A DNA stretch of 64,000 nucleotides, from the NCBI GenBank assembly GCA_964418415.1, contig CAYQLB010000001.1, positions 1 through 64,000 of the forward strand. Direction: 5' to 3'. The notes beneath the pieces are model-generated. The model ran no database searches and had not been told where the DNA came from. It worked only from the letters and a program-made list of their open reading frames with translations. Positions within the stretch are counted from its first letter, which is position 1. Each line of letters begins with the position of its first letter. This document shows, piece by piece, positions 1-9,678 of the stretch. The DNA is from CAJBLF01 sp964418415. Lineage in GTDB: Bacteria; Patescibacteriota; Gracilibacteria; Absconditabacterales; Absconditicoccaceae. Position numbers and translations under genes: made by a program.

Positions 1-569
1 AATCATAGCTATCGTCCTTGAATTTAATCAAGTCATTGAATGTTTTTCTTCCTGCATTTGATGAAGTGAATTTATATGAAGTTGTAGAAAGCTCATATAA
101 TGAAGAAGATGCGGTAGTTCGAGAAGAACCTGATTTTTTTTCAATTTTGAATTTAACGGTACCTCTATATGCTGTATCTGTAGCTGTACCGTTTCTTGCT
201 TTGACCGTTAAATCTACGAATTGAGAAGTTGTAGGTGTACTATCGTCAGTGGTTACATAAAAATTATCTGTATCACTATTATTTTCTCCATTGAGAGTGA
301 ATATTTTGTAGGATTTTGTACTACTATTACTTTCATCATAGACAGTTAATCTATAATCATAGCTATCGTCCTTGAATTTAATCAAGTCATTGAATGTTTT
401 TCTTCCTGCGTTTGATGATGTGAATTTATATGAAGTTGTAGAAAGTTGATATAATGAAGAAGAAGCGGTAGTTCGAGAAGAACCTGATTTTTTTTCAATT
501 TTGAATTTAACAGTACCTCTATATGAAGTATCTGTAGATGATCCATCCATAGCTTTGACAGTAATATCT
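1..569 (-). repeat. 354-bp tandem coding repeat
   Basis: The sequence from position 1 (aatcatagctatcgtccttg) recurs at 355 with only scattered substitutions. The period is 354 bp, or 118 codons, in frame with the secreted repeat protein. The left copy is cut by the window edge. Identity decays near 540-569, which marks the N-terminal border of the repeat array. Confidence 0.85.
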
Positions 570-1072
570 ACCCGTTCGTTTTCTTCAGGATCTGAAGGTG
601 AAGCAGTGATAGTATAATCACTTGTATCACTATCATTATTATCTTCGTTGTCATCAAGATTGTCATCCAATCGTCATTCATCATCAAAGTCATAGATTCG
701 TTGTGGATAGGTTCGTTGACTATTGCTACTTGGTTTACCTTCCCGGTCTTCCGGTGCTTGCTCATTGTATCTTATCCAAAGCTTAATTCTTCCTGCATCA
801 TTTCCATCATATTCGAAGGTTCCGTTACATCCTGGAACACTTACCAATATAGAATCTGGTGTCATAATATCGCATCTCAAAAGACCTTGTGATCCTCCAT
901 CGAGATCCGTCTCGAGTTCTCGTTCATCTGATCCTGCATCGTTGATATTGACACATGCGTCCACTCCGTTATCAAAATTTACTTCCTTACAATCTGTATT
1001 ACTTGCTGCTGCAATAGAGATAAATCCTCAGAAAGTTCAGATGAGAACTAAACTTAGTAAAAGTTTTTTCAT
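1..1072 (-). CDS. Secreted repeat protein, 3' end outside window
   Basis: The start is the ATG at 1070-1072, followed by a signal peptide (MKKLLLSLVLIGTFGGFISI, then AAA). Two glycines of the signal core are TGA codons. A mature region with several Cys follows (residues about 35-130), then an acidic linker rich in D, N and E. After that come Ig/adhesin-like repeats of 118 aa (354 bp). The two visible copies are nearly identical and share a KIEKKSGSSRTTASSSLY core. The gene runs off the left edge of the window, so total length and any C-terminal anchor are unknown. It is probably an exported surface or adhesin-like protein; the family is not recognised. Reading through TGA at 674-676 is required. 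Confidence 0.8.
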
Positions 1073-1230
1073 AATTATACGATAAATGAGTAAAATACCT
1101 TTTTTATGTATTGTGATATATATACACAATTGCAGTTCTTTTTCCAGACTTTATAAAAATTTTCTTATTGATACTTTCCTACGAATATATATATTTTTTA
1201 CTGGTATTTTATCTTTTCCCCTCATTTCCT

Positions 1231-1677
1231 ATGCGTTTTTTCTGAATACTCATTAAATACTTGCTCCGATCTCTCTTTTCTATCATTGTTTTTCTTCTTT
1301 TGGTAGGGTTATCCAAAGTCCATCGGAATACCAATACCTATATTTCATTTCTTAATACTACGGATTGGTCCGTTTTTCATCGATCTCAACTTAGTACTTG
1401 GGTAGATCCTTTTTGGCCCATACCACAGCAAAATACTGGTGATATTATCGATGAACTTTCCGACGATTCTTTGGATGCAGAACTCTCTGGTCTGGATGTT
1501 TATGATCCAGCATTTGAGCAAGAGCTCAATGATATCACTAATGATATCTTGACTGGTGATGAAGATTTCGGATTTACTACGGATGATCAAAATATTACTG
1601 GTACTCATGAATCTGCTGATACTTCTTCCAAATCAGAACTTCTCAGACTTATACAACAACGTGAATTAACTAAATAA
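1231..1677 (+). CDS. Small membrane-anchored acidic protein
   Basis: The ATG at 1231 gives MRFFGILIKYLLRSLFS, with Gly5 as TGA, then one hydrophobic segment (about residues 10-27). A TTG start at 1261 would cut into this membrane segment. The rest (about 148 aa in total) is Asp/Glu/Thr-rich with no recognised domain and ends in a charged helix (SELLRLIQQRELTK). It lies 9 bp upstream of the SufB/D-like gene and is probably co-transcribed with it. Function unknown; likely exported with an N-terminal anchor. Confidence 0.65.
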
Positions 1678-1686
1678 CTCTTATAT

Positions 1687-2331
1687 ATGACACTCTATAC
1701 TGATAATTTTATTCCTATTGTTGTTGCCGAAAATCATTTTTTGCAGATTATCGATATATTCCGTGTTTCGGGAAAAAAATATATTGAATTGGAATCTCAT
1801 TCCTCGTTGGTCTATTTGGTCGTTGGATCGGGATCAGAGATAGATATTGAAATTATTACGAAAGGCTCTCAATGTTCCTGTAAGATTTTTGCTTTGTTTA
1901 GTTCTGATACTACGCATCCTATGACGGGTTCACTTACGGTATCTTTGAAACATTCACAGACATCAGCCGAAGTTGAAATCATTACTTTTTTGCGTGATGG
2001 CGCTACAACAGCTATTGATGGTTCCATCACTATAGAAAATCATTTACATCATGTTCATGGTCGCTTATTGGAACAAAATATTGTCCTTGGTAAAAATATT
2101 TCCATCAAAACGTTGCCGAAATTGAACATAGCTTCCCATGATGTCCGTGCGTCTCATGGCGCAAATATAGATTCTTTGGATCAGCAGAAACTTTTTTATA
2201 TGATGAGTAGAGGATTGACCAAAGAACAATCACAAACATTATTGATAGATGGATATATAGAGTATGCATTATCGCATTTTAACGATATTAGCGATAGAGA
2301 AAAAAATCAGATACATACTATACTTTCTTAG
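1687..2331 (+). CDS. SufB/SufD-family protein (short)
   Basis: This 214-aa protein has the C-terminal signature of the SufB/SufD Fe-S scaffold family: ASHGANIDSLDQQKLFYMMS followed by RGL and a LLIDGYIEYAL helix. It also has the preceding beta-helix-like stretch with conserved H-x-H and HG motifs. Family members are usually above 400 aa, so this is a core-only version. No SufC, SufS or SufU gene is next to it. In other bacteria the family works with the SufC ATPase in Fe-S cluster assembly; that role here is inferred from family only. No TGA codon is used in this gene. Confidence 0.7.
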   Translation: MTLYTDNFIPIVVAENHFLQIIDIFRVSGKKYIELESHSSLVYLVVGSGSEIDIEIITKGSQCSCKIFALFSSDTTHPMTGSLTVSLKHSQTSAEVEIITFLRDGATTAIDGSITIENHLHHVHGRLLEQNIVLGKNISIKTLPKLNIASHDVRASHGANIDSLDQQKLFYMMSRGLTKEQSQTLLIDGYIEYALSHFNDISDREKNQIHTILS

Positions 2332-2336
2332 ATATT

Positions 2337-2650
2337 TTTAAACGCTTCGTTGAGACCTAATTTTCTCTGATTATATTTTTTTTTGTTCGTCTTGGGGCTT
2401 TTCGTGCCCCAAACCCCACGACCAATATTTTTACCTTGATGCAAAAATATTGGATAAAAAGATCAAGCCGGATGCTATACTCTGGATAGATATTTCATAT
2501 ATACATGACCTACGTCTCGCCTCCAACCCCGCAGTACTGCGGGGGCCCATTCCGGACTCGATCATGTAAATAGCTTTATCTATATATTGATTCCTATCTC
2601 GTTGTGAGCATCCGGCATTGTATTTTGGTTGATTTGGTAATGGCAAAAGC
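2337..2650. repeat. Dispersed structured repeat, copy A
   Basis: This fills the non-coding stretch between the SufB/D-like gene and the VWA gene. It aligns without gaps to 9332-9590 (constant offset 6940) from about 2392 to 2620. It contains three palindromes: GGGGCTTTTCGTGCCCC (2394-2410), CCAATATTTTT...AAAAATATTGG (2422-2452) and CCCCGCAGTACTGCGGGG (2527-2544). Differences from copy B fall on both arms of stems, so pairing is kept. No transposase or ORF of its own is seen. Confidence 0.75.
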
Positions 2651-2702
2651 ACTATAGTTGATTTTTCTTGTATCCTAAACATGATTCCCTATATTTCATT
2701 GT

Positions 2703-3440
2703 ATGAGATATAAATATTTCGCATTTTTTAAGTTAATTATGATCGTTGTTGCGCTTTTCGTGGCTGTTATTTTGCTTTTAGAAGAAAAAACAAAAGAATT
2801 TACTCCTGATCATAAGATCGTTTTTGTCCTTGATATCAATAGGACCATGAATACCGAAGATGTTCTTTCGGGGACTCTATTTCTCTCGAGACTCGATGCT
2901 GCGAAATATGTAATACAAAACACTCTTTTGTCTTATCCTGGCTTCTCATACTGACTCATTCTTTTTAATGCAGGAACTGATTATCTTCTTCCGCCTACTT
3001 TTGATACTGGCACCTTTCTTTTGTATTTGAGTGGCATCACTACAAACCTTCTTCCTGATGGTATCAAAAATTTTTCTTCGTTGACTGGTTTGTTTAAGGA
3101 TGACTATGCGACGTATCTCCTTCTTTCAGACTTTGATACTGTAGTACCTGCAGACTTTTCACTTCCTCGCTGAACTTCTGCTATAGGATTAGGTTCTCCC
3201 GATGGTGATATTGTGAGGTACGCGAATGGTATCCGTTATTATAATAATGGTAATCCCGTCTACAGTGCACGTGATGATGTAGTCGGTAAGTCATTGAATG
3301 TCCCGTATACCGCTGTTTCCGACTTAAATGATTTTGCTGTGGATGCGTTATTGTTCCGTGGTATCTCTTTACCACTTTCACAGCGTATATTCTTATATAT
3401 GTTACTTGGTGTGCTCGTAATTTTGACAGTTATGATCTAA
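2703..3440 (+). CDS. VWA-domain membrane protein, BatA/BatB-like
   Basis: This 245-aa protein has an N-terminal membrane segment (residues about 8-25), a von Willebrand A-like domain (IVFVLDINRTMNTED, SRLDAAKYVI, LILFNAGTDYLLPPTFD) and a C-terminal membrane helix (IFLYMLLGVLVILTVMI). This arrangement is that of BatA/BatB proteins. The metal-binding MIDAS motif DxSxS is altered to D-I-N-R-T, so metal binding is uncertain. Two TGA codons (2952, 3169) are read as Gly, for example in GFSYG-LILFNAG. It is followed by a small membrane protein and dnaA on the same strand. Confidence 0.75.
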
Positions 3441-3507
3441 TGATAATGATGCATTAATTTTGTTGTTAAATAGTTCTTGAATTTTTAATCTTGTATCTTG
3501 TATCTAT

Positions 3508-3939
3508 ATGTCAGATTTCTCCTTTTTGGCTGTTCCGAATATCGAGGGTATGCGTTTCCTTCGATATCTCAAAATAATAGGCATCGTGTTGTTGTTTGGG
3601 GTCTGTCTTTTTTTTGTCATATATTTTTGATATAAATATCACAAAAGCAAACAATTATTGAAACAGTTGAATATATACAATCATCATAGCAAAGAAATGG
3701 AGCAGGAGCTTATTCTTCAGAGTATTCGTAAAGGTTCTGGTAAGGAGTTGGTTGTATTATTTATTGATTATCTGGAAAGATTCGTTACAAACAGTCATTA
3801 CGCAAATATAGCTGAACTTTTGCTTTCTTATGGATTTAGCGATAAAGAAGTCAAAGAAATAGAAATGGTCTTGTATGCTCATGGAAAATTAGAGAAATCT
3901 CTTGAAGAAAAGATAAAAACCACAATCAAAAAATATTAG
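3508..3939 (+). CDS. Small membrane protein downstream of VWA gene
   Basis: This 143-aa protein starts at ATG 3508 (MSDFSFLAVPNIEG). One membrane helix lies at about residues 22-42 (IIGIVLLFGVCLFFVIYFG, whose last Gly is TGA). A cytoplasmic helical domain with charged helices follows. It sits directly after the VWA protein, in the position where Bat/MoxR-type loci often carry accessory membrane proteins, but no family is recognised. A TTG start at 3658 would lose the membrane anchor. Confidence 0.65.
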
Positions 3940-4035
3940 ATATAGAGACGCCATAAATCTATTGAAAATAATGAGACGTCATACATGGACGTCTCTACGA
4001 AATGAAAATATTTATTCCTTTATTACCGTTGTTTG

Positions 4036-5514
4036 ATGCTCATAGACATGGTAGAACAGTATGATGATGAGAAAAAGACTTTATTCCGTGGTGTATGGGA
4101 AAGGACACTTCTCCATCTCGCTCAGCAGCAGGATCACAAAAAGATTCTTTCTTTTCTCTGTAAGGTCGGAATTATCGATTTGGATGAAAAAGAGAAGACA
4201 GTCGTCTTTGGTGTTCCCAATGAATTTATTCTTACTCAAGTAAAAAAATTCTTTGCGAAGCCGCTCAAGGAATCTATCAATGAGGTCTATAATGAGCAAT
4301 TCGCCGTCAAATTTCTCGTCTATGCAAAATTTGCGAACAACAATGATTTGTTGATTGATCTCAAGAAACTCCTCAATATCAAAGAGATAAAAAAATCCGA
4401 ACTCAGTTCTGAAAAAAAAACTATCAAGCATGAACTCTCTGAGTTCTTTGGTATCCTCTTCGATCCAAAATTTACGTTTGATACTTTCGTTGTCTGAGCG
4501 ACGAACAATATCGCATTCTCTGCAGCCAAAGCTGTCACTGCTAAACCAGGACAAGCATACAATCCATTATTTCTTTATGGAACTGTTGGACTTGGAAAGA
4601 CACATCTCATGCAAGCTATTGGCAACGAGATTATGGCGAAATTCCCTGACAAGGTCGTCGTTTATTTGCCGACCAGTAAATTGATCGATGAGATCATTAC
4701 TGCGATAAAGGGCAATAAGCTTACAAATATGCTCAAAAAATTCGATGATGTGGATGTCTTGCTGATTGATGATGTGCAATTTCTAGCCGACAAAGATAAA
4801 ACACAGGAGATCTTCCACAATATCTTCAATGATTTTCAACTCAAAAATAAACAGATAATCTTATCTTCTGACCGTCCTCCAAAAGAACTTCTCCATATTG
4901 AACCGAGATTGAAATCACGTTTTGCTCTCGGATTAGTCGCAGATATCAAATCGCCTGATTTTGAGACGAGAATAGCTATTTTGCAATCTAAACTTATGAG
5001 TAAAGGAGAGGATATGGATTTCTATTTGCTTGAAATTATTGCGAAACATATCAAAGAAAATGTCAGAGAACTCGAATGAGCGTTGAATATTTTACTCAGC
5101 AGAAAAGCTGTTTTACACAAAGATATTGAAGAGACTGATGTCTACGAATGTTTGAAGACTTTAGGATATACGATCGAACATACTGCTGATGAAACACAAA
5201 CCGTTGTCGATTCCAATAGCAAAAGTGTCAAAAATTTTGATGCACTTGTGCATATGGTTGCACAGTATCACGGCATCGCAGTCCAAGATTTAAAATCTGA
5301 ATCTAGGAAAAAAGAAATAACCAACGCACGTCAGATGTTGATGCTACTCGCAAAGAAATATTTCTGACGAACGCTCGAAAGAATTGGTGATTACTTTGGT
5401 GGAAAAGGTCATGCAGCGGTAATTTATGCAATTAATAACACTGAGAAGAAACTAAAAAGCGACAAGGATATGTCGCATGATTATGAAGTGTTTGTAGACC
5501 GACTTGGTAAATAG
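4036..5514 (+). CDS. dnaA: Chromosomal replication initiator DnaA
   Basis: This 492-aa protein has all four DnaA domains. Domain I is WERTLLHL... with VPNEFILTQVKK. The AAA+ core has Walker A GTVGLGKTH (about residues 182-190), Walker B VLLIDDVQFLA (about 240-250) and a sensor 1 region ILSSDRPPKEL. A C-terminal DNA-binding domain follows (SRKKEITNARQMLMLLAKKY). TGA codons at 4495, 5077 and 5365 stand at normal Gly positions (FVV-G-ATN, ELE-G-ALN, KYF-G-RTL). The DnaA-box signature, normally GGRDHTTV, reads GGKGHAAV, an unusual change in the base-contacting segment. ATG 4036 is chosen; ATG 4048 is also possible. It is not followed by dnaN. Confidence 0.95.
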
Positions 5515-5530
5515 ACTAATATTGACGAAA

Positions 5531-5547
5531 GTCCGCCTTAGGCGGAC
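5531..5547. other. Short perfect palindrome after dnaA
   Basis: gtccgccttaggcggac is a perfect inverted repeat 17 bp after the dnaA stop. It lacks a following T-run, so it is a weak terminator candidate or a repeat fragment. The gap to the next gene end (5604, minus) holds nothing else I can name. Confidence 0.4.
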
Positions 5548-5603
5548 GACTAATAATAGACGAATATTGCTCGGTAAGATAATGGCAGGGGACTGCTGTT
5601 TTT

Positions 5604-6041
5604 TTATGCAGTCGGTGTATCTCGTGCGCTGCTATTTTCTTCCAAAAAATTCTCAGCTACTATATTCTGCTGATATTTGTTTATAAAATTTTTCGACAAT
5701 CCTGAAGTATCTTTTGTTATCATACTTTCTATAGTTTCTCCATTTCCTTTTTCGAGTATATCATTTATAGTCTCTAATGTCCTGAGATCGATGACTCAAA
5801 AATCATCACTGATTAACTCGTAGAAAGTTGTGTAATTGATCTTATCTTCTTTGCTTTGTCCATTTTTTCGATTATTTCCACTTTCTCCCATAGTATCTTC
5901 GTTGAAGAGCTTTTGGATAAGCGGTTCTGCATTCATTTGTGCAGGATTATCTTGTATCAAATTGGTATTTATCAGTGCATCGAACTTTTCAAAAGCATCT
6001 CTGAGCTGTGTATATTGTTCTGAATTTCTATAATGTTCCAT
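5604..6041 (-). pseudogene. 3' fragment of interrupted coiled-coil gene
   Basis: This continues the frame of the upstream gene 6165-7844 after a true TAA stop at 6165-6167. The codons between 6164 and the first in-frame ATG (6041) still read like protein (FDNLGGAIGEELVDFDGNQE) but offer no start codon. Either the TAA is a recent nonsense mutation (or sequencing error) that split one gene of about 745 codons, or a separate 145-aa protein starts at ATG 6041. The fragment ends at TAA 5604-5606. No function is recognised. Confidence 0.6.
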
Positions 6042-6164
6042 ACTCCTATCTATAATGAAGAAGAGCTGGTATTGATTTGGTTTTGTCTCTGATGCAAATT
6101 CCTGGTTTCCGTCGAAATCTACGAGTTCTTCGCCGATCGCTCATCAGAGATTATCAAATACATA

Positions 6165-7844
6165 TTATAGGCTTTCTTGCATTACCAGATTCTTCTCGTT
6201 ATATTTCTCTATGTAATATTTATTGAGTTCAGTATGTGAAAAATCCTTCGCTAATGTATCGTCCAATGCGCCGCTGAGATTCTCTTCGTATCCACTCAGA
6301 TCATCTGATGTTTCTAAGATTTCTCCTATGTTGGTGTTTTTTGCTGTCTGCCTCATCTCTTTGAGGGTAGGAAGTTTTACTGGTAAGGTAAATTTCTCTC
6401 CTTTGTTTTGTTTTCCTACTTTAAATAATCTTTCGCTGAAATTCACGACATCGTCCATCTGAAATTCTCCTGTCCTGAGATTATAATAGAATCCTGTAGC
6501 ATGGCCGTTTATTTTTCCATCTAGTTTGATAGTTCTCTCTTCCATTATGCTTTTGTCTTCTGCTATGTCCAATTCCAGATCGTCTGCGAAATTCTCTTCA
6601 CGGCTATTGGTGATATCGAAATATCCCGCCAATCACTTGAAAACATTGGTCATTATTTTTTCTTTCATTATCTTATTGGTTGTCTTTATTATTTCCTCTT
6701 TTCCTTTTTTGATAGCATCTTCTTTTACTTGATCGGTGATAGTAAGTATACTCTTTATCGTTTTCTCGTCTGTTTGGTCTTGTCTCAAGCGTTCTTCGCT
6801 TATTTCGCTGTCGACGATATATTTTGTTATATCGATATCTATACCTGCTTCTTCAAAATTTTTGTTCATAGTTTTTTGGATATCTTCCGGTTTGTAGAGT
6901 TTGAGGATATCTTCATCTGCTATGTCTTTGAGCTGTTTCGTATCGATAAGATCTTTTGCATTTTCTACATATTCTTTTATTCACTTCGTATTGAGTATTT
7001 TCGTCTCATCTGCAGCAAAATTACTCAATGATGTAGTATTTTCTTTGTTTGTCTCTTTTTCTCTTTCTTCTTTGGCGTTGAACGGTATTTGTACATCGAT
7101 ATCGAGCATTTTGTTCAATATGTTGAATTCTCTGATGAACTCTACTTTGTTTGCTATCGGTATAGAATTGTCTTGTGATAATGCCAAAGCAGTGCATAAT
7201 TTATCCTTATAATATTCTTCGTCTATTCATCATGCAATGAGTTTATCCTTATTTTCTTCTAATATACGTTTGGTTTTTGGATCTTCCAAAAATACTGCTC
7301 TTTTTTTACTGTCTTTAAATTCTTTTGGAATTGTTTCATATTTTTTATCAAGATTTTCTTTTTGGCGTTCAAGTTTCTTTTCTCGTATATCTCTCATTAT
7401 TTCTTTTTTCTTGTTGAGTATTTCATCTTCTCGTATGGTTTCCATCTTTTTTTTTATGATTTCCTCATTTTCTTTTATGATTTCCTCATTTTTTTTTATG
7501 ATTTCCTCATTTTCTTTTATGATTTCCTCATCTTTTATGATTTTTATAATTCTTTTTATATCATTTTCTGTTTTTTCGCCTGACAAAAAATTTGGATCGT
7601 TTTTAAATAGATCCTTGATTGTTTCAAATCGTTGAGTAGAGAAATTGTCTCATATGTCTTTATTTAATGCTTCTATTATAGTTTGAAGGTTTTTTTCGTT
7701 GCTTTGTGGATAGTCTTTTATGATGCTTTTGTGAAATGCTTCTATTTCTGGATTGGTATATTTTGGAGTTTCAGGAGTATTCCCAACCGGTAGGGTTTTT
7801 CCCGCTTCATTATTATCTGTTGTTTTTAATACATCAAATGGCAT
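6165..7844 (-). CDS. Lineage-specific coiled-coil protein (559 aa)
   Basis: The start is ATG 7842-7844, preceded by GAAGG. TGA codons at 7650, 7230/7233, 6981 and 6633 are read as Gly. The protein is very rich in Glu, Lys and Ile. Residues about 100-140 form heptads (EEIIKEN / EEIIKKN) encoded by 21-bp tandem repeats. No signal peptide or membrane span is seen, and no known domain. It ends at TAA 6165, but the frame stays open for another 186 codons, so the original product was probably longer. It lies 7 bp downstream of another coiled-coil gene (7852-8592) and likely shares its transcript. Confidence 0.7.
7456..7540 (-). repeat. 21-bp tandem repeat encoding heptads
   Basis: The motif atgatttcctcat recurs at 7456, 7477, 7498 and 7519, a strict 21-bp period inside the coiled-coil gene. 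Each unit encodes seven residues of the EEIIKxN type, one coiled-coil heptad. Confidence 0.85.
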
Positions 7845-7851
7845 CCTTCGA

Positions 7852-8592
7852 TTATTTATTTAAATATGCATCATATATATCTTCTATTTGTTGTAACAAT
7901 TGCACTGTTGCTTCTAATTTTTTTATTTCTTCATCTAATTGTTTATTTTTAGCTTCTAATTGTTTATTTTTAGCTTCTAATTGTTTATTTTTAGCTTCTA
8001 ATTCCTTTTTTTTTGTCTCTAATTCGATGGTTTTTATATTTTGTACATGTATTTTGCAGCATAAACTATAGCTTGATTTTAATGTAGCATTACTGTCTAT
8101 GGTTTGAAATGCTGATTTTCCAAGTGTTGTTTTTTTGTATGGATCTAGAAATGATGTTACAAATATCGCTCTTTCGTAATCGCTGTCTGTTGTTTCCCAT
8201 ACATCGAATATCGTCAATTGAACTGCTGGTCGGCTTGGGGAGTTTTTGCTGTCGTTTCGCATGCTGTTGAAATCCTTGATTTCTTCCGGTGTCAAAAATC
8301 CACCGTTGAGGAAGAAGTTCTTGATAGTCGTGGTGTCCGGTGGGACGGAATCTAATTGTCATTGTTTGTTCAGAGTATATGTTTTTTCATCGTCTTTTGT
8401 GGATTTTACTATCTTCCGCTCTTTGACAGGAACGGTTTTGAGAATCTGCATTAGTTCCGCTTTAACTTCAGCGCTATTGCTGCTGAAGGCTGGCTTTAGT
8501 ACGAAAAGCAACATTCCACCAGTAAGGAGGATTGATGAGAAAAACTTTGATGCTCAATGTGATTTAGCTGATTTTTGTAATTTATTGAACAT
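7852..8592 (-). CDS. Membrane-anchored coiled-coil protein
   Basis: This 246-aa protein starts at ATG 8590-8592. An N-terminal hydrophobic segment (FFSSILLTGGMLLFVLKPAF, about residues 17-36) acts as anchor or signal. A middle region has no known domain (SVPPDTTTIKNFFLNGGFLT). The C-terminal coiled coil has three identical KNKQLEA heptads. TGA is read as Gly at residue 13 and in KQ-G-QLDS. The downstream coiled-coil gene begins 7 bp after the TAA at 7852. The pair looks like a lineage-specific envelope or scaffold module; this is inference only. Confidence 0.7.
7938..8000 (-). repeat. Three perfect 21-bp repeats
   Basis: Three exact copies of attgtttatttttagcttcta (7938, 7959, 7980), each encoding one heptad of the coiled coil. 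The neighbouring gene has the same period, which suggests both coiled coils grow by 21-bp slippage. Confidence 0.9.
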
Positions 8593-8764
8593 GGTGATGA
8601 AATTAGGTATAAAGCTTTTTTGTATAATAGTTAATTCACACACGGGTGCAAATATATTATATCTGTTTTTGTATTTTTGTCAAATATTTAAACCAAATAT
8701 TTCATCCATTCTTCAATGGAAAAACAAGATTTTTTCCAAGGAGAATGTATCAAATTTCTTGATA

Positions 8765-8791
8765 ATAAAAAAACCGCCGGATTTTGGCGGT
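8765..8791 (-). terminator. Rho-independent terminator of the ferredoxin gene
   Basis: Read on the minus strand, stem ACCGCC / GGCGGT is followed by TTTTTTT. It lies 24 bp after the stop codon of the lipoprotein ferredoxin. The rest of 8593-8764 shows no gene. Confidence 0.8.
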
Positions 8792-8814
8792 ATGTATTGT
8801 AATTTTGGCATTTT

Positions 8815-9186
8815 TTATACTTCTATCAGTTCTATCACCTGTACCGGACAATTGTTTATCGCTTGTTGGACAGCGGAGGAGTCGAGATTATTTTGGGAAA
8901 TCACTTGCGCATGCCTTCCTCCCATCGTGAAATTGCTTGGCGCTGTCTGCATGCAGCGGCCGCAGCCTATGCAACCTGGATTGATTACCAATTGCTGTGT
9001 CTGGATATTCGTTTCATCTATAGTCGTCGTATCTGTCTGGATTTCTGCGTTTTCTGCAGGTTCGGTTGTTTTGATCGTCGTTGTCGGCTGTGTGGTCTGT
9101 GTTTCTTGCTGGCAGCCTCAGAGGATACTGAGTACTCAGCAGATACCGACTATGCTGGCGAGCTGTTTCCGTTGTTTTATGGTCAT
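8815..9186 (-). CDS. Lipoprotein with a 4Fe-4S ferredoxin domain
   Basis: This 123-aa protein starts at ATG 9184-9186. The signal peptide ends in lipobox L-G-G-C (residues about 20-26, ILGGCQQ); the first of these glycines and one upstream are TGA codons. A Thr/Gln-rich linker (about residues 27-65) leads to a single-cluster ferredoxin domain with PGCIGCGRCMQ (CxxCxxC) and a distal NNCPVQVIELIE (Cys-Pro). The four Cys fit one [4Fe-4S] cluster. The lipobox predicts tethering to the outer face of the cytoplasmic membrane, unusual for a ferredoxin. It is a single gene with its own terminator, divergent from nothing obvious. Confidence 0.85.
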
Positions 9187-9261
9187 TGTATAGTGGTGAA
9201 GTATAAAGTGTGATGAGAATATACAAAAGTTCCTTAAATGAAACTAAAATTATCTTTTGTT

Positions 9262-9590
9262 TTATTTTCTAACGCTCCGCTGAAACTTACTTTACAAATG
9301 CTCCGCTGGGGATACTTTTGGATTTATTTCTTTGGGGCTTTTCGTGCCCCAAACCCCACGACCAATGTTTTTGCCTTGATGCAAAAACATTGGATAAAAA
9401 GATCAAGCCGGATGCTGTACTCTGGATAGATGTTTCATATATACATGACCTACGTCTCGCCTCCAACCCCGGAGTACTCCGGGGGCCCATTCCGGACTCG
9501 TCAATGTATACAGCTTCGTGAATATTTTGATTCCTATCTCGTGGCGAGCATCCGGCGTTGTGATCTTGTTGGTGGAGTCATGGCGAAAGA
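9262..9590. repeat. Dispersed structured repeat, copy B
   Basis: This fills most of the gap between the ferredoxin lipoprotein and clpC. It aligns to copy A at constant offset. Its stems are GGGGCTTTTCGTGCCCC (9334-9350), CCAATGTTTTT...AAAAACATTGG (9362-9392) and CCCCGGAGTACTCCGGGG (9467-9484). Compared with copy A, one pair in the second stem changes from A-T to G-C and one pair in the third from C-G to G-C, both compensatory. The leader contains aacgctccgctg, also found near 14825. ORF-like readings here are not supported. Confidence 0.75.
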
Positions 9591-9632
9591 TTATCTCGTG
9601 GTGTGCATCTGGTCTCTATGTTAGTGAAAAGT

Positions 9633-9656
9633 AAAAAAAGCGGGGTTTGCCCGCTT
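9633..9656 (-). terminator. Rho-independent terminator of clpC
   Basis: On the minus strand, stem AAGCGGG / CCCGCTT is followed by an uninterrupted T-run. It lies 22 bp after the clpC stop codon. Confidence 0.9.
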
Positions 9657-9678
9657 CTCAGAAATAGTATTTTCGAAT

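Noticed and set aside
4033..5514. dnaA and many other genes seen as several broken ORFs, suggesting frameshifts or pseudogenes
   Set aside because: All breaks are TGA at conserved Gly positions; the code is changed, the genes are intact.
4000..5600. Replication origin next to dnaA
   Set aside because: No cluster of TTATCCACA-type boxes and no AT-rich unwinding element with repeats was seen there.
7237..7635. Phe/Ser-rich plus-strand ORFs over the coiled-coil gene
   Set aside because: They arise from the antisense of Glu/Lys-rich heptad repeats.
2337..9590. The two long intergenic repeats as insertion sequences
   Set aside because: No transposase, no clear terminal inverted repeats or target duplications; structure points to a non-coding element instead.
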